Below, piece by piece: positions 23,001 to 31,658 of a DNA stretch of 43,916 nt. The DNA is from Rhizopus sp. PT2906 (Eukaryota; Mucoromycota; Mucoromycetes; Mucorales; Rhizopodaceae). A model generated the notes under the pieces. It saw only the letters and a program-made list of their open reading frames with translations. It was not told the DNA's origin and did not search any database. The position numbers and the translations under genes were made by a program. The DNA lies in NCBI GenBank assembly GCA_025529335.1, contig JAMYHX010000368.1, forward strand, positions 1 through 43,916, read 5' to 3'. How positions within the stretch are numbered: position 1 is the first letter of the stretch; the number at the start of each line of letters is the position of its first letter.

Positions 23001-23219
23001 GTAACGGTCGCCATACCGGTCATCATAACGGTCATTGTAATATAGAGAAGGAGATCGACGACGGTATCTGTAATAGTCACTGCTACTATTGTTGTAATTA
23101 TGATTTCTATAACTGCTATTGTAGCCATAGTCATTATAATCGCTACTACTCACAGTGCCTAGTCTTTCAAATACTTCTGGACGTCCAGGTGGCTCATTCC
23201 CTTTATTCCTATAAGACAT
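20085..23219 (-). CDS. Disordered Q/N-rich protein with coiled coil and WW-like C-terminus
   Basis: A single-exon frame of 1044 codons from ATG 23219, unusual here for having no intron. The N-terminus is rich in Tyr/Arg/Asp with a DRY-type repeat (YDDRYGDRYNGRYDDRYG), then nine consecutive Asn. A long Ser/Thr/Lys region follows, then Gln-rich blocks (QQQQPVQQHQQQQ). A likely coiled coil comes next (EQQKKELEKKLGERHVEQL onward, about residues 520-670), then a second disordered region with a basic RKRRR motif. The last ~30 residues (IWKVRMDDDTGDVYYQHRVT...) follow the WW-domain pattern W...GxxYYxxxxTGExx...P, but the second Trp position is Leu. Composition suggests a nuclear RNA- or chromatin-associated protein. 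I do not recognise an orthologue. The gene converges with the TUTase-like gene. Confidence 0.75.
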   Translation of the reverse strand: MSYRNKGNEPPGRPEVFERLGTVSSSDYNDYGYNSSYRNHNYNNSSSDYYRYRRRSPSLYYNDRYDDRYGDRYNGRYDDRYGYRYYNDRCSYRSLDSGLKIAKSYNNNNNNNNNSYHHKQDYYSSLSDKSRINFVKNDKKPISFVPNKSSEDSYDRREPSPTTDRDKVARDLQITVTRDKKSDHQEDKQDDAYNTSSVTSREIAMAPSQRSESSQRKSSSYKTDTKYTGNGAGTDNNTRSNSQADQQKSQVKRNQSPPNKSKLKKKSVDNNKNNSSVEVATPTTPTRKPAPSSLPALRETKSDSTVHLEKPPTEPAAMRNGKIAGLLDPSPVTTKNVNNLSTDSESTKRDSTTASKQTPTKPSSIRTTVNQKDRGNNPIKEKSDSQRKLSNTVNKPSLPTTNDPKSNTSAPSTKSAPSATAKTLNKQDIKTVQSSQLKVVTDNRLVSPNLQEQQKPKQQQQPVQQHQQQQAQKPKQQQQQLQQPALPATTVAHGQQKPIKHTEESTPTNDPVSMHAPSQASVEQQKKELEKKLGERHVEQLQQLLRLQEGEEELARERVNKETEADQNTITTLQELIKSSKEKQSKHEKQMSMFPPESQKWMEARNNIEVTKIFIKDLNDQHTKIMDSITSILNQQLEAIPTKFKELTRKAREEYDSEKKQIDDSFKIKKSDSSSSTKKNATSIKNATEPSATTVNPQVALLTNQRPTQDTMKQQASEQITSNSVEKQNAIPLALPVKATHTQVETGRVTPTPQKQTSPEPTKQTIPTSTASPQTINTAIAPKASKTDTNDTGKQNNVNNSPNNPISRKRRRVFADSAEASVIIDNDVPLTSPDTTTTTTTLAPSPKQQHIEKPIDEERVERAVKRHKCDPFILADHGTITPPLSASASAQSLNETNLPKDGRREPPLPIDERDDVVIDIFTKKGATHRQSPASTNPFTPQISPVEVPISDPMEVDQESIRNSNKTISAQETRIEEMDIEQPVTETPVDKKPVIVDSSTTSVPAKKPRTTTKVPKIWKVRMDDDTGDVYYQHRVTGEIRLDRPC

Positions 23220-23549
23220 GATAAATGAAAAAGAAAAACAGAAAAAGAAAAAACACGACCTGCCTTAAAAAAAGTTTTTTGGCCAATGAAAATGTCTGTC
23301 ACTGTTTTATTGTGAGGACATCAAAACTGCCAATGCAGCTATCTTCAACAGATACTTGCACTTACGATCGCACACAAAGGTATATTGGATATGATATATC
23401 TATCTAGTACATTATTGATTCGAAAGTCACGACCGTTCCTGCAAAATACCAAGAGTACATTAATGTATTTGTGAAGAAAGTCCAAACTCCTTACACAAAC
23501 ATAACAACGCTGATAATCATATTCCATTGATGGAAGATACTCAACAAAC

Positions 23550-24182
23550 GCGAATAATTTTGGTGTACATTTTTTTTTTTTTTGAAGTACTAACAAGAAA
23601 TGTCAGATACATTCACTCTTAATTAGTGACAAAAACAAAGATTACGAGTGTTCGTATTAGTGACTAACATTTCTTAGCTTTGGTTGCTTTCGAATATTCT
23701 TATATGCGATGCTACACTTAAAAAATGTCATAATATAACCTTTTAAGTTTTTGGTGTACTTTTTTTAATCTTTTCTATTTTATCGCTTTTTTTATAACAA
23801 GCTATTTACAGTGTTCACTGGATTTTCGAGATAATTTCTGAGGTTGTTTTCGTTTGTATCCAGCACTTGTAAGTTGTTGCCACTCAAATTGTCAAGATTC
23901 GCCAAGAAGGTAGTAGTACCGTTGAATGATACCTTAGAGGCTGCATAAAAATGTATGCTATATGTTTTCTCTAAGCACTAATGTCAAGATTAACGCCAAC
24001 ATATTCGCCTTCTTCTTCACTGTAAAGAGTTACAGATTCTTCTGTTACATCACCGTCAGGAAACTGGGCGATGAAGAGGGAAATGGGTCCATTCATTCTT
24101 GTCAAAGATTACAAATGCATTTTATTGGTGGTTTAAAAAGGTACACCAAAAAATATAAAAAATGTTCACCAAAATTATCCGC
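23550..24182. mobile_element. 633-bp inverted-repeat element
   Basis: The ends are inverted copies: 23550-23575 reads GCGAATAATTTTGGTGTACA then T, and the complement of 24157-24182 reads GCGGATAATTTTGGTGAACA then T, with two mismatches in 26. The inner motif TTTTTGGTGTAC recurs at about 23748 and, inverted, near 24140. Flanking dinucleotide AC is present on both sides (23548-23549, 24183-24184), which is too short to prove a duplication. Inside is a minus-strand two-exon ORF (23792-24096). No transposase, so it would be a non-autonomous element of unknown superfamily. Confidence 0.5.
23792..24096 (-). CDS. Small two-exon ORF inside the 633-bp element, unknown function
   Basis: ATG at 24096 opens MNGPISLFIAQFPDGDVTEE. 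Exon 1 (23979-24096) ends in phase 1 at a GTGCTT donor. A 38-nt intron ending ATGCAG leads to exon 2 (23792-23940), which continues with LANLDNLSGNNLQVLDTNEN and stops, for 88 aa in all. Both exons are acidic/Asn-rich and look like one protein. The intron is shorter than all others in the window, so one lost exon border or decay is possible. No signal peptide, membrane segment or known domain is seen. It may be a captured gene fragment carried by the element, or the remnant of a host gene into which the element's ends were added. Confidence 0.4.
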
Positions 24183-24187
24183 ACTCC

Positions 24188-24375
24188 TTGGGTAGATAAT
24201 CTATGACTGCTGTTTATATTGGCATTATTTATGCTTGTATTATTATTGTTATACTAGTAGCTACTATAGCTACCAATATTATAAGCTATTCTTATCAGAT
24301 GCAATAGAGAAAAGTAGAATGTATGCTCTACTGTAAGATTATAAATATTATTATAATGATTTATATCAAGCATGC
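24188..24375 (+). repeat. Dispersed repeat, copy A
   Basis: Starts TTGGGTAGATAATCTATGAC and runs about 190 bp. It includes a 22-base block (24316-24337) identical, in reverse complement, to 36442-36463. Starts and overall order match the inverted copy B at 36428-36612. No coding capacity. Confidence 0.6.
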
Positions 24376-24852
24376 CAAACTGCGCTGCTGATGTACATAC
24401 ATCTAAATTACTGAGGAACACTAAATGTCATTGTACATCACACTACAATATATACAGTCCGGTCACTAATATTTCGTCCACTCGAAAAATAAGAATGAAG
24501 CGCCTGCATGAATGAACAAAGTGGTCAGGTAAATGTACGAAGGACTTGAACACAGCAAAAAAAAAAATGAACTAAACACGTGAAAACCTGATTCAATTTA
24601 TTGCCATGGAATAATCTACAAAAAAAGAGTATTGATTCCATGGAAGCCGTGTTGTATATGGAAATGAACTTTATCTCGCTTACTCCAACTTCTTGGGAAA
24701 AAAAAAAGACTTGAGCATAAAGAGCATACGTGAACTCAGCTTTTGGCATAAACATGTGAAAATTCTTTTTGAATTTTTTGGTCATCTATAAAAGGAGAGT
24801 TCTTCCTGGTCTCTTTCTTTTCTTTATTTTCTTCCTTTATTCTATTCATAAA
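24376..24852. other. Intergenic region with a solitary transposon-end-like sequence
   Basis: No gene. Near 24459 the sequence CAGTCCGGTCACTAATATTT resembles the end of a Tc1/mariner-type element, but no matching opposite end was found nearby. A CT-rich stretch ending at 24840 precedes the start at 24853. Confidence 0.3.
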
Positions 24853-25329
24853 ATGTCGTCATGCATCATTGCTGGTTATACCATTACAAAGGTTAGTACT
24901 AGATGCTTGGAAGGAAGGAAGGTCATTGTCTCATTTCCTTTTAGACAGCCCCTTTAAACCTTAGTGTGGAAGAGGCCATTTCAGACTCAAAGAAAGTCAG
25001 TTCGTTTCTTTTACAGACATTGTCTATGATGGAACCACATCAGATCAAGGCAAACGAAATAGCAAAGGTGCGTATTTCAACTATTCCATCTGGTCGATCC
25101 ACTCATTATTTTATAGGACGCATATGAGGAATGCTTGCAATTAAGAGACTATCTATCGGAGCAACTCTGGTCTGTATTTGATGATGAAGGTATCTCTTCT
25201 GTTCAAGCAGCCCTGGATGACCTTTCTCAAGCATTATCAAAATATGAAATGATGTATGAAACGATTGAAGGAGAATGGTATTTATATGAATACTATTCAT
25301 TGAAAAGAAACTTACCCTTGACTTTGTAG
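24853..25329 (+). CDS. Small three-helix protein, GAT-domain-like
   Basis: Exons 24853-24891, 24945-25067 and 25117-25329 (introns 53 and 49 nt) join to 124 aa. After a short N-terminus (MSSCIIAGYTITKTAPLNL) three amphipathic helices follow: VEEAISDSKKVSSFLLQTLS, KANEIAKDAYEECLQLRDYL and SVQAALDDLSQALSKYEMMY. The spacing and the L-x3-N/S-D-x-L-x3-L-x-K/R-Y-E ending recall the GAT three-helix bundle of GGA/TOM1 trafficking adaptors, which binds ubiquitin or Arf. No VHS domain accompanies it, so the call is an analogy of pattern only. A 21-nt stretch (25000s, GTCAG...TTACAG) looks like a mini-intron, but it is in frame and too short to be one. Confidence 0.6.
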
Positions 25330-25955
25330 GGAGTTTGTCGATGCTTCTTGCTATGTCTCAGCCTGCTAAAATACCCCCCCCCCTCATTTTTTACTCTCTT
25401 TATTCTTCAAGTAGTTACTATTTTATACATTTTGGTGCAAATATCATTCATATCTAAAGAAAACAGGCTTAATAAATCTTGACTAAAGCATGTAATACTT
25501 TTGTGATATCAGTTGTACTATACTTTCATTTGCATGACATCAGCTGTGATTAGAAATGGAAACAGGCACAATGTAGTTGCACCGAGGTAGCCCTGCCATT
25601 TTGGGTCTTGACGTGTATCACAAAGTTTGATTAGGATATCTTTAATGTCTTTATAGATAGCTTAAAACAAATCATATAATAAAATCATCCTCCGTTTAAA
25701 ATAACGAATGAGCAAACCCTCTTTTTCTTTTTGGCTACACCATAATACGACAAATGATAGATACTTTCTTTATTCTTCTTTTTCCCTTTTAGGTAAAAAA
25801 AAAAAAGGAAAGAAGGAAAAGGAGGGTGGCAATAACATATATGCATAATGTAGGTCATTCATTTATCATTTTTTGATTTTCATAGCTTAAATTTTTTTTA
25901 ATTCGGTTAGCCCCTCCGATCTTTCTTTCTTTCTCCTACAACACACACTCAAATA
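25330..25955. other. Intergenic region, P450 reductase promoter
   Basis: 626 bp, no gene seen. Contains a run of about nine C near 25375 and an A/G-rich stretch at 25795-25830. A CTTTCTTTCTTTCTC leader directly precedes the start at 25956. Confidence 0.5.
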
Positions 25956-28152
25956 ATGGATGATGACATTAAACTGATTGACCTTTCAGACATTGTATTA
26001 TTGTGCAGCATTGGCTTATTAACATTTGCATGGTTTAATCGAAAATGGATTACGAGTCTATTATTTAAAAATGATCATACATCAACTGATAACAGCACCA
26101 AAACCAATACAGTTCAAAGGGAAACAAATTTTGTCAAAGTCATGAAAGAACAAGTAAATAGGACAATATATAAAAATCAATACTTGTTTACACATCTGTA
26201 CTAGGGTCGTAGGGTCATTGTCTTTTATGGTTCTCAAACAGGCACTGCTGAAAGTTACGCTGGACGTCTTGCAAAGGAATGCTCTCAACGCTTTAGAGTC
26301 AGTGCAATGACCGCCGATCTCGAATTATATGATCTCTCTTATTTGGACCAAGTGCCAAAAGATCACCTGGTCATCTTTGTTCTTGCAACATATGGTGAAG
26401 GTGAACCAACTGACAATGCTGTTGACTTTTGGGATCTCATTACTGAGGAAGAGCCACTGTTTAGTCAAGGGGAAAGTGACCTGTCAAACTTAAATTACAT
26501 TCTGTTTGGCCTTGGAAACAAGACCTATGAACAGTACAATGAAGTCTCTCGTAAAGTACATCATCATCTGTCAAAACTTGGTGCACATATTATAGGTGAA
26601 CGTGGTGAAGGCGACGATGACGGTTCCTTGGAAGAAGACTTTTTAAGTTGGAAAGAAAAAATGTGGCCCGCGTTTTGTGAAACATTGGGTGTAGATGAGA
26701 GTCGTTCAGGTCCGAGAGAGCCCATCTATTATGTACAAGAATTGGCACAGTATGAAAAGGAGCAAGTATATTTTGGTGAATTGGCCGAGAAGCCATCCTC
26801 AACTACGTAGGTTATAGAGAATGTGTGAGTAATGAGTAGTAACCTTTGAAACATGTAGAAAGATCGCTTATGATGCCAAACACCCCTATGTTGCGCCTAT
26901 CGTAACTACACGTGAACTATTTCAAGGAACTGATCGTCACTGTTTGCATATAGAATTCGATATCAGCAATACCAACTTGAGTTATCAGACGGGTGACCAT
27001 ATCGCAATTTGGCCAACAAATAATGAACAGGAAGTAGAGCGACTTGCGTCTGTGTTAAACTTGACTGACAAGTTAGATACGGTTGTCATGGTTCAAGCCA
27101 TTGATCCAGCCGCTTCAAAAAAGCATCCTTTCCCTGTTCCGACTACTTATCGCTCCATGTTTAGACATTATTTGGAAATTTGTGCCCCTGCCTCTCGTCA
27201 AACCCTTCAAACTCTGATCGAATATGCGCCTAATGAAGAAGCCAGAGGGGCTTTAACTCGTTTAGCAAATGATAAGGATGAATATAGAATTAAAGTAGCT
27301 GATGCATGTCGTAATTTGGGCGAAGTGCTTCAGCTAGTGACCAAACAAACCTGGACTTCTGTGCCCTTTGATCTGATCGTCGAAAACATAAATCGTTTGC
27401 AGCCACGATTCTATTCCATTTCCAGTTCAGCAAAAGAAAGTCCTCACATCGTCTCTGCAACAGTTGTTACTCTTCAGTATCATCCTATATCTACTCCTCA
27501 GCGCACGGTGTACGGTGTCTGCACAAACTTCTTATACAATATCCATGCACAACACAGGCCTTGTGAACAAAACATACCAGCCTATGACTTGGCTGGTCCT
27601 CGTCGCGCTTTTATAAATTCAGAAGACTATTGTCAAAGGCTGCCTATTCACATACGCCATTCTCAATTCAAGCTGCCTCGTAATCCAACTGTTCCGGTTA
27701 TTATGGTTGGCCCAGGTACAGGTGTTGCTCCTTTCCGTGGTTTTGTTCATGAACGTGCACTGGAGAAACGTAACGGCAAGCCGATCGGCCCAACTTTACT
27801 CTTTTTCGGCTCCCGTAACCATGATCAGGACTATCTTTATGCCGAAGAGTGGGCAGAGCTCTTTCAGACTTTGGGCGAAGATTCTGGTATCTTTACTGCA
27901 TTCTCGCGTGACCAGCCTCAAAAGATCTATGTTCAACAAAGACTCATGGAACAAGGCCAACGTATTTGGAATCTGTTGACCAAAGGGGCTTATGTTTATG
28001 TTTGTGGCGATGCTAAGAATATGGCACGCGATGTGAATCAAACCTTTATCAATTGTGCAGTCGAATTTGGAGGCATGACAGAAACCAAGGCGCATGAGTT
28101 TGTGAAAGGCCTGAGAACGACAGGTCGTTATCAAGAAGACGTTTGGAGCTAA
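25956..28152 (+). CDS. NADPH-cytochrome P450 reductase
   Basis: Transfers electrons from NADPH via FAD and FMN to P450 enzymes at the ER membrane. Exons 25956-26153, 26205-26806 and 26859-28152 (introns 51 and 52 nt) join to 697 aa, the usual length. Residues ~13-28 (IVLLCSIGLLTFAWFN) are the single N-terminal membrane anchor. The FMN domain has YGSQTGTAESYA and ATYGEGEPTDNA. The FAD domain has PRFYSISSSAKE and YGVCTNFLY. The NADPH domain has VGPGTGVAPFRGF, FFGSRNHDQDYLY and VYVCGDAKNMARDV. The C-terminus ends DVWS with the aromatic residue that covers the flavin. All cofactor motifs are intact. In fungi it also serves sterol synthesis through CYP51 and CYP61. Confidence 0.96.
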
Positions 28153-28430
28153 TAATTGTTATTCTATTGTATCTACATGAAAAAATATATTATATACCTC
28201 TAATATATCACATGATTTGGCTGCTTTTTTAATGTTTTTTTTTTTTTCCGACCCGAATATCGAACCTGCGCGACAAGTATTTAGTTCCTGAAAGTACATG
28301 AGCTTTCTTTCCTTCACATATAAAACGTTTTTCTTTACTCATCGTGTAAAACATTTTGAAACAACAATTTGGTATGTAATGTTTTCTTTTGATTCAAATG
28401 TGTTTTCTAACATTGTTGCTCATTAGAACA

Positions 28431-29771
28431 ATGGAAAACAATACTTCTAGAACAGCCATATGCTCCTCCTGTGTTGCAACATTGCCAGCAGATTCACGCT
28501 ATCGCACCTGCCAAGCGTGCAGAGAAAGAGTTGCAGCATCACGACGCAGACGTCGAGTTGAACAAGAAGAACAAGAAGACAGCCTAGTGAGACGCAGGGA
28601 AAGACCTAGAGTAGAACCTTCTCAGACCATTCCTGCTGCTTATATCTCGCAGCTTTCTCGCCTTCGTCCTTTGGACCTTGGACAAATGGACAATGAATGC
28701 CCCCACTATCATGCTTTGCACTGGACCGATGAGAGGCAAGATACATCTTCGATGAGAAATCCAAGCTGGGAATCATGCTGCAAGCGGGGATCAGTCCAGC
28801 TGCAGCTCTTGCCTGATCCACCTGAGTACTTGAAGGGCTTATTCGCTCGCACAGATACTATAGGAAGGCACTTTAAGGACAACCTTCGCCAATATAATGA
28901 TGCCTTTGCGTTTACTTCCTTAGGCTGCGACATTGTTTCGGCTGAAGATCGTGCCAACAACAATAACAATAGATGTGGATTAAACGCCTTTCAGATTCAT
29001 GGCGCACTTTGCCACCGTCAAGGCTCCTTGACTTCAGTTGAAGGCAGTGAGCTTTCCTACGCCCAGCTGTATATCTTTGATCCTTCCTATGCCGCTGAAA
29101 GAAGACAAGCCCGAAATAGCAACCTTGATCCTGAGATCATTAGGGAGCTTTCAGCTATGCTTTCTCAGTGCAATCCCTTTGTGCGTGTATATCGCCATGC
29201 GCATGAGATATTGAGTAATCATGAAACCGATAGTAATAATGATCAAACAGAAACTAATACATTATACATTGTTATCAGTCCTTCTATGAGAATGCGTTTG
29301 ATTGAAGGAAGCGATAGACGCACTCACAACCTTCCAACAGTGGAAGAGATTGCTGCTGCTATCCCAATCGAGTATAGTGACAGAGGCTTTGTCTATTGCA
29401 AAATGTGTTATAAAACAGACAGAACTAATAGATGTTTACCTTTTCTAAGTAAGGGTGTTTTTTGAAAATCATCATCGCTTGCTTCAGAAATCAAACGAAA
29501 ATGCAAACAATCCAACGGGGGGACCGAATTTGTTTCGGTTGACGAGTACTTAACGAGTCAGATCTGTAACAAGTGCAAATCCAAACAATTAAATAACATC
29601 TCAATTACTGGATCAAAGCGAAGAGTACACTCTGTCCTCAAGTGTGAATCTTGTGGTACGGTTTGGAATCGCGATGTGAACAGTGCGTTAAATATATATG
29701 GTATCTTTGTTTACAAATCAAAACACGACAATGAAAGTCCTCCCCCCTCCAGAAGACCTTCAAAAGATTAA
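28431..29771 (+). CDS. Chimeric gene: Helitron N-terminal region joined to Fanzor/TnpB-type zinc ribbon
   Basis: Exon 1 (28431-29448) and exon 2 (29488-29771), with a 39-nt GTAAGG...TTCAG intron, read in one frame to 433 aa. Residues 1-~320 match the N-terminal region of fungal Helitron Rep/helicase proteins: a Cys-rich start (CSSC...YRTCQACRER), NECPHYHALHWTDER, then FKDNLRQYNDAFAFTSLGCD, SYAQLYIFDP and RRTHNLPTVEEIAAA. It stops before the HUH nuclease domain, so replication-initiator and helicase parts are absent. From about residue 350 it is the C-terminal end of a Fanzor/TnpB nuclease: VDEYLTSQICNKC, a zinc ribbon with C366, C369, C392, C395, and WNRDVNSALNI carrying the last RuvC Asp (D402). 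The other two RuvC acidic residues are missing, so nuclease activity is not expected. ATG 28431 chosen; another lies at 28398. Confidence 0.7.
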
Positions 29772-29788
29772 CGGTGCTCCCTGGATTT

Positions 29789-29816
29789 AATGCGCTGTCT
29801 ATAACGGCAGTGCATT
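29789..29816 (+). other. Hairpin 17 bp after the Helitron/Fanzor stop codon
   Basis: AATGCGCTG (29789-29797) pairs with CAGTGCATT (29808-29816) through nine pairs, one a G-U, around a 10-nt loop. Fanzor and TnpB loci usually encode their guide RNA at and beyond the 3' end of the ORF, and Helitrons end with a hairpin. Either origin is possible, and no Helitron CTRR end follows closely. Confidence 0.4.
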
Positions 29817-30058
29817 CCTTAACGCCTCGGTAAGTATAAAATGAATAGGACGTTATTCTTTATTCATTAGTCTTCTAGTTATATACAAATTACTCCAATT
29901 ATTCAAATAAAGAATAAAAAGGAAGCAGATTATGTTCTATCCAAAGAATACACTCTCAAATACAAGAATAGTTACTATCAGTAACTTTTTAAAAAGTAGT
30001 TTTTGAGAGCAATGTATTTATAAATGTTTGTGTCATTAATATAAAGAGTAATGATAAA

Positions 30059-31510
30059 TTATTGCTCAGCTGGAGTAGGAGTAACCTCAGCTACCGTAAT
30101 CACAGCATCTTTGCTTTGAGGTTGACCATAGAATCGAGTAGGGTTATATCGTGCTTGCAAATTATCAAGCAAGGCCTGATTTTCAGGCTTTCGAAACTCG
30201 CGCATGAACTCAGCCCATTCACCAGCATTAAAGTTGTGTAATAGTTTACGTCCAGATACTTGTTTACTGAGCAATAGAAACCCTCTTCCGAGGATATCAC
30301 ACACCTGATAGATACGTTCGCCAATTGTCAATCGTCGACGAATAGCTTCCCAGTTTGTGTTGACCAATACCTTTTCGATATCGGCACGGCATTGTACCAA
30401 GATGGGTCGATGATCGGCTGAGCCTTCCAGCTGTTGTTGCTGTTGTCGCTCGATTTCCAAGTCTCGGTAAGCCAAATAGAGTTGAAAGTACTCATAGTTA
30501 AAGTATACACCTGCATTCTTTGGAGCAAAATCACAGTCATAGTGTGCAGGCAAGTTGGCAAATGCAGCAAATCGATGAAGAGGAGCCAAGGCGCCCAGTT
30601 TAGTTGAGCGTTCCTGCCCTTGGATGATTAACTTGACTTCAGGGTCGATTGTGTTGGCCTGATGCAGCAGATCAACATCTGATAGTTTTAATAGATCCTG
30701 AATGATTTCGTTTCCTATAAATAGAGCAACTGGTTCATTATCTCTAAATGATAATCAATATTGACACTTACTTCTAACAACATATTCTTTATCTCTAGGA
30801 GAAGCCTTTTTCGTTCGCTTTGTTGTTGTTCCTTTCAGATCTTGTCCTCTTCTCTTAGTTGAAATGGTATCCGGTACGGAAGAATTGGATGCAGCGGCAG
30901 CAGCGGCGGCAGTGACCGAGGCTAAAGCCGCTTGAAGTATATGCTGATTATCTGCTGTGGCTGTAAAAAGGTTGGATGTGCCGTGACTTGAATCGACATC
31001 ATGCATTAGACTTGTATTTGTATTATCAGCAATAGCCATTGGTATATTATGCTCTGGTGGTGGTGGAGGCACTGCACTCTGAAAAATGTCATGTTGTGTA
31101 CCAGCTACGTTGACGCCAAATATTTGTTGTTCTTGACGAAACATGATTTTAGACATATTGGGAACTTTCAAAAAGGAGACAGAGTCGCCGAGAGCATGAC
31201 ATAGTGCAAAAAACATGGCTGCAGTCTGTTTCGGTGAGTTTTGAGTTCTGATATCTTTAACACATTGATAGAATCGCAGAATACGATCATCGCTCAAGAT
31301 GTCTGCTAAAGTGGGAGAAAGGATGCTGCATTCTTCCTCTTGATCTTGGGAAGTTGGGGGAGAAGGCTGTTGTGGTTGTTGTTGTTGTTGCTGAGGTTGT
31401 TGTTCTTGAAGAGTAGTAGTAACAGTGGGCTGTTGTTGCGGTTGCTCAGGCTGCTGAGGTGCCACATAGACTGTTTCTGGTTGAGTAGAAGAAGTTGAAG
31501 TAGAATCCAT
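30059..31510 (-). CDS. Q-rich, probably nuclear protein of unknown family
   Basis: Exon 1 (30772-31510) and exon 2 (30059-30714), 57-nt intron, 464 aa from ATG 31510. The N-terminus is Gln/Pro-rich (QQPQQQQQQPQQPSPP). It is followed by a helical segment (LADILSDDRILRFYQCVKDI), a second disordered region with five Pro and eight consecutive Ala, and a basic stretch (TKRRGQDLKGTTTKRTKK) that looks like a nuclear localisation signal just before the intron. The C-terminal 200 residues are compact: NYEYFQLYLAYRDLEIERQQ, NTNWEAIRRRLTIGERIYQV and WAEFMREFRKPENQALLDNL. The composition fits a transcription co-regulator, but I do not recognise the family. The neighbouring aldolase gene is also on the minus strand, ending 148 bp upstream of this start. 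Confidence 0.75.
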
Positions 31511-31658
31511 TTGTGTATATTTGTGCTTAAATTTTTCTCAACTTGTCTGGTCCGTGTTGGATTCAGTCCGGAGCGAAAAAAGGGTAGAAAGGGAAGAGAG
31601 AAGTGGTGAAAGGAAAGAGAGGGAGTCGAAAAATTTTAAAAGCAAGTCACTGGTTTGT

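Noticed and set aside
20124..23221. Several plus-strand open frames opposite the Q-rich gene, including Val- and Cys-rich ones
   Set aside because: They are complements of simple codon repeats (Gln, Asn, Thr) in the real minus-strand gene.
24459..24490. Complete Tc1/mariner element starting CAGTCCGGTCACTAATA
   Set aside because: No inverted partner end was found to the right; left as a possible solitary end only.
25000..25020. 21-nt mini-intron in the GAT-like gene
   Set aside because: Too short for splicing and a multiple of three without a stop; it reads as coding sequence.
28238..28290. tRNA-like B box (CAGGTTCGATATTCGGG on the minus strand) followed by poly-A, tRNA or SINE candidate
   Set aside because: The T-arm stem does not pair and no A box or acceptor stem can be drawn at the right distance.
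28431..29771. Functional RNA-guided Fanzor nuclease
   Set aside because: Two of the three RuvC catalytic acidic residues and most of the protein are absent.
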